Below, one piece after another: positions 34,677 through 41,639 of a stretch of 41,639 nucleotides of DNA. The stretch comes from Candidatus Planktophila sp. (GTDB taxonomy: Bacteria > Actinomycetota > Actinomycetes > Nanopelagicales > Nanopelagicaceae): the NCBI GenBank assembly GCA_024641555.1, contig JAHECV010000007.1:4896-46534 (forward strand), written 5' to 3'. Position 1 is the stretch's first letter; each line of letters opens with the position of its first letter. The position numbers and the translations under genes are program-made. Below the pieces are notes generated by a model. That model ran no database searches, was not told the DNA's origin, and saw only the letters and a list, made by a program, of their open reading frames with translations.

Positions 34677-36163
34677 CCTAGTCGGCCGTTTAATAATCGC
34701 GTCAAGGTAACAATTAATTTATCGTTGCCCTTAGTACGTTTAAAGCTTGTAAATGCAATCGGCAACTGGAATCGCGCGCGGACAACCGTGCGCGGATAAG
34801 TAAATTCCAGAATTCCTTCTGGGCCATGGATGCGTCCATAACCACTGTCTTTCACGCCGCCGAAAGGCACTGATGCGATAGCCGCAAATGAAATTGTTGA
34901 GTTAATAGCAACCATTCCGCAATTGAGTTGGCGGGCAATTTTCTTGCCGTGACGCTTTGACCAGATAGATGAGCCGAGTCCGTACTTAGAAGCATTTGAT
35001 AGTGCAATCGCTTCATCCATGGATTTAACTCGATTAATCGAAATTGTCGGCCCAAAAGTTTCCTCCAGCATCGCAGTCGAATTCTCTGGGACATCTAGCA
35101 AGATTACTGGTTCAACAAATGGCGCCTTAACTGAATCTGAACCACCGAGCGCAGTCTTTGCGCCCTTGGAGATCGCATCATCGATATGCCCTTGAATAAC
35201 CTTTATCTGCGAAGGCATCGTTGCTGGCCCATAATTTCCGACTCCAGGTGCGCCTGGGTGGATCTTGCGAGCAACCTTGATCGCTTCTTCAATAAATTTA
35301 TCGGCAACTTTTTCATGAACATAGACGCGCTCGGCGCCAATGCAGGTTTGACCGGCGTTCGACATTGATGACCAGATCGTGGCATCGGCTGCGCGCTTGA
35401 TATCGGCATCCTCAGCAACAATTACAGGATCTTTGCCACCACATTCCAGAACAACCGGCGTCATATTTGCAGCACAGGCTGCGGCAACTAATTTGGCGGT
35501 GCGGGTTGATCCCGTGAAAGCTAATTTATCTACCCCGCTTTCGCAGAGATCTTTGCCGGTAGCGCCAAGTCCTGTAACACAGGTGAAGATATCGGAAAAT
35601 GGTGCGACTTCTGCAAAAGTTTTAGCCAAGATTGCGCCAACTCCTGGTGTGTATTCACTTGGCTTAAATACAACTGTGTTGCCAGCGGCAAGTGCGTAAG
35701 AGATAGAACCCATTGGCGTAAAGATCGGATAATTCCAAGGGCCAATTACACCAACTACTCCAACCGGAGAACGTTCAACTGTTGCAGACATATTTGCCAT
35801 AAGCGCACCGGGCGAACGATGTGACGTGCGCATCGCATCCTCAGCATGGCGTGCGGCCCAACCTAGGTGACCTACTGCAAGCGATGCTTCCAGCTTGGCA
35901 TCGCTTACTGGCTTTCCTGTCTCGCGCGACACAAGTTCGGTAATTTCATCCAGCCTTGAAATAAGTAAGTTGCTCCACTTAAGTAAAACTTTTCGACGCC
36001 CCTTAAAACCAAGTGCCTGCCACGCAGTTGCAGCGGTACGAGCGTTGGCCACTGCGTTAAAGACGGTCTCGTGATCTGCAATCGGATACTCGGCGATTAC
36101 TTCACCAGTTACGGGATAGTGTGAGGCGAAAGTGTTGGCAGATGCGTTTGTAGAAGTGGACAT
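34673..36163 (-). CDS. aldehyde dehydrogenase (succinate-semialdehyde dehydrogenase-like)
   Basis: The 496-residue NAD(P)-dependent enzyme oxidises an aldehyde to the acid. Catalytic residues are C274 in G-Q-T-C, E240 in L-E-C-G-G-K, N144 in P-W-N-Y-P and K167 in K-P-S-E. The C-terminal P-F-G-G-V-K-D-S-G-Y-G-R loop is intact. The overall type resembles actinobacterial succinic-semialdehyde dehydrogenases, but substrate choice cannot be fixed from sequence. It diverges from the hydrolase gene with a 23-bp gap holding overlapping promoters, and it is convergent with the zinc-ribbon gene. Confidence 0.9.
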   Translation of the reverse strand: MSTSTNASANTFASHYPVTGEVIAEYPIADHETVFNAVANARTAATAWQALGFKGRRKVLLKWSNLLISRLDEITELVSRETGKPVSDAKLEASLAVGHLGWAARHAEDAMRTSHRSPGALMANMSATVERSPVGVVGVIGPWNYPIFTPMGSISYALAAGNTVVFKPSEYTPGVGAILAKTFAEVAPFSDIFTCVTGLGATGKDLCESGVDKLAFTGSTRTAKLVAAACAANMTPVVLECGGKDPVIVAEDADIKRAADATIWSSMSNAGQTCIGAERVYVHEKVADKFIEEAIKVARKIHPGAPGVGNYGPATMPSQIKVIQGHIDDAISKGAKTALGGSDSVKAPFVEPVILLDVPENSTAMLEETFGPTISINRVKSMDEAIALSNASKYGLGSSIWSKRHGKKIARQLNCGMVAINSTISFAAIASVPFGGVKDSGYGRIHGPEGILEFTYPRTVVRARFQLPIAFTSFKRTKGNDKLIVTLTRLLNGRLG

Positions 36164-36169
36164 AGGGAA

Positions 36170-36175
36170 AGACTA
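36170..36175 (-). promoter_or_regulatory. -10 box TAGTCT, leaderless start of aldehyde dehydrogenase
   Basis: TAGTCT on the minus strand lies 6 bases before the ATG at 36163. It overlaps the plus-strand box of the divergent hydrolase gene by 2 bp. Confidence 0.6.
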
Positions 36176-36179
36176 GACT
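36174..36179 (+). promoter_or_regulatory. -10 box TAGACT, leaderless start of alpha/beta hydrolase
   Basis: TAGACT lies 7 bases before the ATG at 36187. The entire divergent control region (36164-36186) is 23 bp, so both -35 contacts would fall inside the opposite coding sequence. Confidence 0.6.
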
Positions 36180-36186
36180 CTCCTGC

Positions 36187-36897
36187 ATGTTGCAGCCAGT
36201 ACGTCCGAGCACCGTTCTGCCAGCACAGCGAACACCATTTACCGTTACTACCGCAGATGGCGAAGTTTTAATCGGCGAAAGCGCCGCACCGCTTGATCGC
36301 TACACAGGTGCAATCCTTTGTTTACATCCACTACCAACGGCCGGCGGCATGATGGATAGCCATGTATATAAAAAGGCCGCTAATCGCTTACCGGCTATGG
36401 CTGGGATCCAAGTAGTTCGCTTTAATACTCGCGGAACAACTAGCGAAGCCGGAACAAGTACTGGCGTATTCGATAATGGAACGGCCGAACACTTTGATGT
36501 CGAAGCGTTAATGACTTACTGTTTAGATACCTTGCAATTAGAAAATTTATGGGTAGTCGGTTGGTCATTCGGCACAGATCTAGCTTTACGCCATGCCAAA
36601 GACCCGCGAATTAAAGGTTTGATTCTGCTATCTCCACCGCTACGAACTTCAGAAATTAGCGATCTCGAGTATTGGTCAAAAGATGGTCGACCAGTTATCG
36701 CTCTTGTTCCCGAATTTGATGATTACTTGCAACCGCCACAAGCGATTGAAAGATTTAAAGCGCTAACTCAGATTGAGATAATTCCAGTAGCAGGCGCAAA
36801 GCATCTTTGGGTGGGCGAACCGGCAGTTCACACGGTGTTAAGCGAGATTACCAAAATTATTGCGCCAGAGCGCTTGCCGCTACCTACCGAAATTTAA
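36187..36897 (+). CDS. alpha/beta hydrolase
   Basis: The 236-residue enzyme has the nucleophile elbow G-W-S-F-G (S127), a likely acid D178 in E-F-D-D-Y and H206 in A-K-H-L-W, so the triad is complete. The oxyanion region is H-P-L-P-T-A-G-G, and R-F-N-T-R-G-T-T-x-S marks the strand before the nucleophile. This pattern belongs to a group of small serine hydrolases of unknown substrate. The start is supported by a leaderless box. Its stop overlaps the stop of the convergent membrane protein gene by 4 bases (TTAA). Confidence 0.85.
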   Translation: MLQPVRPSTVLPAQRTPFTVTTADGEVLIGESAAPLDRYTGAILCLHPLPTAGGMMDSHVYKKAANRLPAMAGIQVVRFNTRGTTSEAGTSTGVFDNGTAEHFDVEALMTYCLDTLQLENLWVVGWSFGTDLALRHAKDPRIKGLILLSPPLRTSEISDLEYWSKDGRPVIALVPEFDDYLQPPQAIERFKALTQIEIIPVAGAKHLWVGEPAVHTVLSEITKIIAPERLPLPTEI

Positions 36898-38021
36898 GAG
36901 TTATCAGCGCGCGGGAAGACGACTTCATCAAGTATCAAAATCACTGATGCTGCGACCGGTACTGCAAGCAAGCCACCGATTAGTCCAAGAAGTGACGAAC
37001 CGATTAGCGCAGAGATAATTGTGACCGCACCTGGAACTGAGAGAGTTCGCTTCATAATGCGCGGAGTTACTATGTAATTTTCAACTTGTACGTAAACAAC
37101 GTAGGCAATAAAGGCCACTAGTGCAACTGATACTGATTGAGTAAGCGCAATAATTGTGACAACTGTGCAGCCAATGAAGTGTCCGATCAAAGGAATTAAA
37201 CCGCAGACCAGAACAATCATGGCAATTGCAACTGGCGATGGAAGCGATAGGACTAGCGAGAGCGCAAGCACAAAGACCGAAGCCATTGCCGCGATCAAAA
37301 TCTGGCTGCCTACAAACGAACCTACGCGGGAAATTACCGCATTGGTTAGAAGCGATACGCGATCGCGGCGGCTGGCTGGCACAAAGCGCAGACCCAGTTC
37401 GGTCATCTGTGGAAGTGAGGTAATGAAGTAAAGGGTAAGGATAAGAATTGTAAGTGCGGTGAATGTTCCAGAGAGAACAGATTTTCCAACACCGATCACG
37501 CCACCGAAGGCAGAAATTATTAGCGTGCCGTTAGAAGTTACCTCTTTGAGCTTGGCTTGCAAGGTATCGATTATTCCAAATTGCTGATTTAAATCGGCGA
37601 TAGTTGGGTTCTTATCAAGATCGGTTAGCAGCGCGGGCAGGCTATTGATGAGCTGGGTTCCTTGCGAAACTACGGGTGGCACAACGACTGCGATAAAGAA
37701 GACCACAAAGACAATGACTGAAATGAATATAACCGCGACAGCGTTTGTTCGAGAAAGTCCGCGCTTTTGAATAGCGACAACTGCTGGATTAAGGCCGGTA
37801 GCGAGAAATAGCGCGACTAGTATCAAAACAAAAATTTGGCTGGTGCTGGCAAGTGCGCGCATCAGAACTAGAGCGATCAACGCTCCTAATGTGGCGACAA
37901 ATCCAAAATAGAAGGGGTGAGATCTATCAATTGGATGACCTAAGGCTCCAAAATCAGTTGGAACTGCTTTTGTCTTATCCTTTGATTTAGTTTTGCGTTT
38001 GATGCGATCTGCTATTGCCAT
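36894..38021 (-). CDS. AI-2E family transporter-like membrane protein
   Basis: The 375-residue protein matches the AI-2E (PF01594) layout: a basic N-terminus, two early helices, a long segment with L-P-A-L-L-T-D-L-D-K, then several helices including G-L-I-P-L-I-G-H-F-I-G and the last helices G-L-I-G-G-L-L-A-V-P-V-A. Members export diverse small molecules; the autoinducer-2 role is proven only for a few. The frame is open to 38120, but the ATG at 38021 has both a leaderless TAGAAT box and an AGGAG and gives a clean basic N-terminus. Confidence 0.85.
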   Translation of the reverse strand: MAIADRIKRKTKSKDKTKAVPTDFGALGHPIDRSHPFYFGFVATLGALIALVLMRALASTSQIFVLILVALFLATGLNPAVVAIQKRGLSRTNAVAVIFISVIVFVVFFIAVVVPPVVSQGTQLINSLPALLTDLDKNPTIADLNQQFGIIDTLQAKLKEVTSNGTLIISAFGGVIGVGKSVLSGTFTALTILILTLYFITSLPQMTELGLRFVPASRRDRVSLLTNAVISRVGSFVGSQILIAAMASVFVLALSLVLSLPSPVAIAMIVLVCGLIPLIGHFIGCTVVTIIALTQSVSVALVAFIAYVVYVQVENYIVTPRIMKRTLSVPGAVTIISALIGSSLLGLIGGLLAVPVAASVILILDEVVFPRADNS

Positions 38022-38028
38022 GTCTCCT

Positions 38029-38034
38029 ATTCTA
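38029..38034 (-). promoter_or_regulatory. -10 box TAGAAT, start of AI-2E family gene
   Basis: TAGAAT on the minus strand lies 7 bases before the ATG at 38021. AGGAG just before the ATG could act as a ribosome site if the transcript starts further upstream. Confidence 0.55.
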
Positions 38035-38040
38035 AAGCGA

Positions 38041-38046
38041 TATCCT
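38041..38046 (+). promoter_or_regulatory. -10 box TATCCT, leaderless start of DUF4032 gene
   Basis: TATCCT lies 6 bases before the ATG at 38053 in a 31-bp divergent gap, 6 bp away from the opposing TAGAAT box. This box decides the start of the DUF4032 protein, since the frame is open back to 37993. Confidence 0.6.
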
Positions 38047-38052
38047 TCATAC

Positions 38053-39285
38053 ATGGCGTTGCGCATTACGGGATTAGGCGAGGAAATCGCTGCCGTTACT
38101 GGCTTGCCTTGGCATATCAATTTAGAGGAGTGGCCAGAAGATCCAGCCCTGACCGAAAAGCGCGGTATTTCGCGCCATATCGTTCGCCTGGTTCGCTCAA
38201 CTGATGATCCAGATGCAGAAGTCTATGCAGTTAAAGAGACTGTCGCCGAATTTGCAAACCGCGAATATAAAGCGCTGCGCGAACTTGCACATCTAGGCGC
38301 CCCTAGCGTTCAACCAATTGCAGTTATCGAAGGCCGTACAGATGAAGCTAATGAAGAGCTCCCGTGCGCATTAGTTACCCGTTTCTTGCCATATTCACTT
38401 CCGTATCGCGTTCTGCTTAGCGGTAAAGATGTAACAGCGAATGACATCACGATGATGGCTAATGCATTGGCGCTTTTATTAGTGCAGTTGCACTTGCTTG
38501 GTTTCTGGTGGGGCGATTGCTCACTTTCTAATACTTTATTCCGCCGTGATGCAGAAGCTTTTGCGGCATACCTAGTTGATGCGGAAACGGGAGAATTTCA
38601 AAAGAGTTTAAGCGATGGCCAACGTGAGCATGATTTAGAGATCGCTCACTTTAACGTTGCCGCTGAACTTGAAGATTTGGCGCTATCCGGCGTTCTATAT
38701 CCAGGAATGGATCCAATTCGCGCCAGCGAAGCAGTTATTAAACGTTATCACCGTATTTGGAAAGCGTTGAAAGAGCGCCAAGTTCTTGATCCTAAAGATC
38801 GTCACGCAGTAGAACGAGCTATGCGTCAATTGCATGATCTAGGTTTTGCGGTTGACGAAGTTTCAGTATCGCTAGATGGTGAATCCCAAAAACTATACTT
38901 CCAACCAAAACTTGTGGCACCTGGTTATCACCGTAACCGCTTGCGCGAACTGACTGGGCTAGAAACGGAAGCGCTACAAGCAAAACGTTTATTAGCATCT
39001 CTTGATCGATTCCGTGGACGTGAAGAGAGTCCTAAGCCGCCGATTCAAGATTCTGCACGTCGTTGGCTTAATGAAACCTATATGCCAATTGTTGCGATGA
39101 TTCCAGAAAATTTAAGAGGGCGTATCGAAGAAGCCCAGTTCTTCCACGAAGTACTCGAACATCGCTGGTACTTAAGTGAGCGCGAAGGCCATGATGTTGG
39201 GCTAACCTTTGCTGCGCAGTCATATATCGAAGATGTATTGCCATTTCGTCGAGATTCGGGAGTAGAAGTGGGAGCGCAAATATGA
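38053..39285 (+). CDS. DUF4032 protein with kinase-like N-terminal domain
   Basis: The 410-residue protein belongs to the DUF4032 family of actinobacteria. Its first 190 residues read like a small kinase: K61 in V-Y-A-V-K-E, E71 in the following helix, D155 and N160 in W-W-G-D-C-S-L-S-N and D176 in Y-L-V-D-A-E, matching the catalytic Lys, Glu, Asp, Asn and metal Asp of lipopolysaccharide/protein kinase folds. Residues from 190 on are helical, with the DUF4032 C-terminus. The substrate is unknown. The start at 38053 is supported by a leaderless box. The stop overlaps the next start in ATGA, linking it to the thioredoxin-TPR protein. Confidence 0.82.
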   Translation: MALRITGLGEEIAAVTGLPWHINLEEWPEDPALTEKRGISRHIVRLVRSTDDPDAEVYAVKETVAEFANREYKALRELAHLGAPSVQPIAVIEGRTDEANEELPCALVTRFLPYSLPYRVLLSGKDVTANDITMMANALALLLVQLHLLGFWWGDCSLSNTLFRRDAEAFAAYLVDAETGEFQKSLSDGQREHDLEIAHFNVAAELEDLALSGVLYPGMDPIRASEAVIKRYHRIWKALKERQVLDPKDRHAVERAMRQLHDLGFAVDEVSVSLDGESQKLYFQPKLVAPGYHRNRLRELTGLETEALQAKRLLASLDRFRGREESPKPPIQDSARRWLNETYMPIVAMIPENLRGRIEEAQFFHEVLEHRWYLSEREGHDVGLTFAAQSYIEDVLPFRRDSGVEVGAQI

Positions 39286-40142
39286 GTCTTCCTCCTAACT
39301 TCGGGCGCGCAGTTGATCTAAGTTCTCTTGGAAAACCAAAGCCAGAAAGTGCTGGGCCAATGCCCGGCGTTGAGATAACTCCCGAGAATTTAACTAATGA
39401 ATTTCTAGGACTTTCGAAGGCAAAGCCAGTTGTACTGATCTGCTGGTCACCACGTTCTCCAGAATCAGAAGAAGTACTTGGAATTCTTGGAAAGTTGGCG
39501 CTGGCCGATCAAGGCTCGTGGGTCTTGGGACGGGTAGATGTAGATGCGCAACAACAAGTCGCGCAGGCGCTGCAAGTTCGCGCAGTTCCATTTGCGGTGG
39601 CAATTATCAACGAGCAAATGGTTCCGCTCTTCGAGCAGCCATATCCCGAAGCTCAGATTCGCATGGTGATCGATAAAGTCTTAGCTCTCGCTGCCGAACA
39701 AGGTGTCGGTGATGCTCCAACTGAAAAAATCGAACCCGAAGAGGAAGAGGCAATTGCGGCGCTAGATGCTGGTGATTATGCCAAGGCAGAAGCCGCCTAT
39801 AAGAAGTTGTTGGTGCGCAAACCAAACGATAACTTTGCGATTCTAGGTTTGGCGCAAACACAGTTGATGGCACGTACAGACGGAATAGACGGCGCAAAAA
39901 TTATGCAGGAAGCAATCGCTGCACCAGATGACATTGCGATTCAATTAAAGTGCGCCGATATCGAAATTGTAAGTGGATATTTAGAACCAGCGTTTGCACG
40001 TTTATTGCGATTGATTCCACTCTTCGATGGCGCGGAGAAGAAGCAGGTTAAAGATCGTTTGATCGAACTCTTTGCACTAGTAGATCCAGCAGATCCGAGA
40101 GTTATTAAGGCGCGTGCAGCGCTGGCGAATGCGCTCTTCTAA
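39282..40142 (+). CDS. thioredoxin-fold protein with TPR-like tail and no CxxC (CnoX/YbbN type)
   Basis: The 286-residue protein has a thioredoxin-like domain at about 30-135 in which the W-C-x-x-C active site is W55-S56-P57-R58-S59; the only nearby Cys is C54, before the Trp. The cis-Pro loop A-V-P-F-A is present. Residues 150-285 form helical repeats (L-D-A-G-D-Y-A-K-A-E-A-A-Y-K-K-L-L) like the TPR part of CnoX/YbbN. It is probably a chaperone or holdase rather than a redox enzyme. It overlaps the DUF4032 gene by 4 bases and abuts the MFS gene. Confidence 0.85.
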   Translation: MSLPPNFGRAVDLSSLGKPKPESAGPMPGVEITPENLTNEFLGLSKAKPVVLICWSPRSPESEEVLGILGKLALADQGSWVLGRVDVDAQQQVAQALQVRAVPFAVAIINEQMVPLFEQPYPEAQIRMVIDKVLALAAEQGVGDAPTEKIEPEEEEAIAALDAGDYAKAEAAYKKLLVRKPNDNFAILGLAQTQLMARTDGIDGAKIMQEAIAAPDDIAIQLKCADIEIVSGYLEPAFARLLRLIPLFDGAEKKQVKDRLIELFALVDPADPRVIKARAALANALF

Positions 40143-41330
40143 ATGAACTCTGTAAAACCAGACACCGAGTTCAAGCTATTACAGGCGCTTTTTGCGGTCT
40201 ATGCCATCTTATTGATGTCTTGGATTCCACGATTCCCAGAAGTTAAGGCGCATCTTGGTTTAAGTAATGGTCAGTTTGGAACTCTTATTAGCACCGGCTC
40301 CTTTGGTGCCATTGCCAGCCTCTTCTTTACTGGCCACATGGTCCATAAATTTGGCGTAAAGCGCGTAATTTTAACTAATATTTGGATTCTGGGCGCAGCA
40401 TATTTCTGTATTGTGCGCACGGAATCTTCAGGAATATTCTTAATGTGCAATATTGCAATCGGATGGAGCTCTTCGGCATATCACATCTCTATAAACGCTC
40501 AATCTTTTAATGCCATGGACAGAATCAGAGGGCTAACGATTGCGCGACTGCACGGAATGTGGGCGCTTGGAACTTTATCAACTGCAATTGTTTCCGGACT
40601 TATTGTTGATTATGTAAGCATTTCTTGGCATGTAGGCGGTCTCGCTGTTGCGATTACTTTAATTCTCACATCAATGGTTTTGAAACTTTCGCCAGTTTTA
40701 GTAAAAGCAAATGATGATGAAGAAGAGCATCTACCACTTAAGTCTTTAATTACATCTTTTCGCGTTGACTGGATAATTAGCGGTGGACTTCTCTGTGCAG
40801 TCTTTCTCGAATTCTGTACTGGAGATTGGTCGGCTATCTTTGCCAAAGAGCGAGTTGGTGTGAGCGCCGGACTCGCAGCAATGCCATATATAGTATTTAT
40901 GGTTGCGATGATTACTGGTCGATTTAGCGCAGGTTCGATAGCGAAACGCTACCCAATTCAAAATACGATTAAGCTATTTGCAATTGCCGGAGGCGGAGGA
41001 TTCCTTTCCTTTATTGCGGTTACGGTTAATCTCCCTGCTTCACATCAGACTTTGGCTCTTGTAACAACTTGTATCGCATTCGCATTTGCAGGAATCGGCT
41101 CCTCGCTTATGGCGCCTACTTTCTACACCGCAGGTAACCGCAGGTCTTCACTTCCAAGCGCTGTTGTTGTGGGACAAATGGGCGTAGTAAATATAATCGC
41201 AGTCTTTTTCTTGAAGGCCACAGTGGCTTGGACGGCTCAGTTCACTGATTCGCTAGCGATTGCACTGACGATTCCAGCGCTAATGCTCATGTCTGCTGCC
41301 TTTTTCACCAAGGCGTTACAAAACAATTAA
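40143..41330 (+). CDS. MFS transporter (YbjJ/fucose-permease-like)
   Basis: The 395-residue protein has about twelve helices. Its N-terminus S-W-I-P-R-F-P-E-V-K-A-H-L-G-L-S and the loop G-H-M-V-H-K-F-G-V-K-R-V are typical of the YbjJ-like branch of MFS, near fucose permeases. H-G-M-W-A-L-G-T in helix 5 belongs to the same branch. The substrate is unknown. The ATG is the base right after the stop of the thioredoxin-TPR gene, without a ribosome site, so coupling is likely. Its TAA stop lies in TTAA shared with the convergent glgB stop. Confidence 0.85.
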   Translation: MNSVKPDTEFKLLQALFAVYAILLMSWIPRFPEVKAHLGLSNGQFGTLISTGSFGAIASLFFTGHMVHKFGVKRVILTNIWILGAAYFCIVRTESSGIFLMCNIAIGWSSSAYHISINAQSFNAMDRIRGLTIARLHGMWALGTLSTAIVSGLIVDYVSISWHVGGLAVAITLILTSMVLKLSPVLVKANDDEEEHLPLKSLITSFRVDWIISGGLLCAVFLEFCTGDWSAIFAKERVGVSAGLAAMPYIVFMVAMITGRFSAGSIAKRYPIQNTIKLFAIAGGGGFLSFIAVTVNLPASHQTLALVTTCIAFAFAGIGSSLMAPTFYTAGNRRSSLPSAVVVGQMGVVNIIAVFFLKATVAWTAQFTDSLAIALTIPALMLMSAAFFTKALQNN

Positions 41331-41639
41331 ACGCGCTCTAGCCATACTGTAGAAAGCGGCGGAACTCTAAAAGTACGCTTCAAATCTGTATCAATATCAA
41401 CGGCAAATGAATCATTAGAGATACCACTGCCTCCGTATGCCACATCGTCAGTATTTAGAATTTCACGCCAGACGCCAGCAGTTGGCAGTGGCAGTTGATA
41501 CTTCTCGTGTGGCACTGGCGAGAAGTTAGTAATACAAACTAATGGCTTACCTTCATCTGACCAGCGAGTGAATGCAACGACGTTGCTTGCACCGTCGTCA
41601 CCTATGAGCCAAGAGAAACCTTCTGGGCTTGTATCTTTC
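41327..41639 (-). CDS. glgB: 1,4-alpha-glucan branching enzyme, C-terminal end (5' partial)
   Basis: The visible 103 C-terminal residues run to the window edge, so the start is missing. E-G-F-S-W-L-I, V-C-I-T-N-F-S-P-V-P and W-R-E-I-L-N-T-D-D-V-A-Y-G-G-S-G make up the C-terminal beta domain of GlgB, followed by P-P-L-S-T-V-W-L near the end. The enzyme makes alpha-1,6 branches in glycogen, so the organism probably stores glycogen. Catalytic residues lie upstream of the window and cannot be checked. The stop overlaps the MFS stop by 4 bases. Confidence 0.93.
   Translation of the reverse strand, partial: KDTSPEGFSWLIGDDGASNVVAFTRWSDEGKPLVCITNFSPVPHEKYQLPLPTAGVWREILNTDDVAYGGSGISNDSFAVDIDTDLKRTFRVPPLSTVWLERV

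Overview
The window is a gene-dense piece of an actinobacterial chromosome, most likely from a freshwater planktonic lineage of the acI type (Nanopelagicales). The evidence is an actinorhodopsin gene, a base composition that looks moderate rather than GC-rich, very short intergenic gaps, many ATGA or TTAA gene overlaps, and a gene order that follows the actinobacterial backbone known from Mycobacterium and Streptomyces: argS-lysA-hom-thrC-thrB-rho-rpmE-prfA-prmC-tsaC-(glyA)-wecA-atpI-atpBEFHAGDC, then murA and pduO. The lineage is inferred from gene content only. I see no insertion sequence, prophage or CRISPR array, and no gene-free stretch longer than 300 bases.

Layout. 1-5080: the end of a membrane-anchored fibronectin-III-like protein, a bidirectional terminator, then minus-strand genes for an acyltransferase-3/SGNH protein, a coiled-coil protein, a PAQR/hemolysin III membrane protein and an MFS exporter. 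5081-6900: a 261-bp control region with a perfect 16-bp palindrome, the actinorhodopsin with its own terminator, a small membrane protein, a helix-hairpin-helix protein and tRNA-Leu(UAG). 7028-8185: xylose isomerase. 8212-14511: argS and the lysine/threonine genes as one tight operon. 14512-19898: rho with a structured leader, a secreted Ala-rich protein, rpmE with a structured leader, prfA, prmC and a decayed-looking TsaC homologue. 19919-29761: glyA, wecA, two AtpI/AtpZ-type genes and the complete F1Fo ATP synthase. 29846-34317: murA, pduO and a four-gene ABC export cluster. 34365-41639: a zinc-ribbon protein, an aldehyde dehydrogenase, an alpha/beta hydrolase, an AI-2E-family membrane protein, a DUF4032 kinase-like protein, a redox-dead thioredoxin-TPR protein, a second MFS protein and the 3' end of glgB.

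How it fits together. Actinorhodopsin would add a light-driven proton gradient that the ATP synthase encoded about 18 kb away can use. The amino-acid block makes lysine and threonine, glyA links serine and glycine to one-carbon units, and rho/rpmE/prfA/prmC serve transcription termination and translation.

The strongest window-wide signal is regulatory. At least twelve genes that begin a transcription unit have a TAnnnT box exactly 6 or 7 bases before the start codon and no Shine-Dalgarno sequence, which is the signature of leaderless mRNAs. In three divergent pairs two such promoters are squeezed into 23-31 bp, and in one pair the two boxes overlap. At the other end of genes, four convergent pairs share exactly four bases of stop codon. 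Other points worth a second look are the loss of TsaC signature residues, an epsilon subunit lacking its C-terminal helices, MurA with Asp in place of the catalytic Cys, the leaders of rho and rpmE, and the ABC export cluster.
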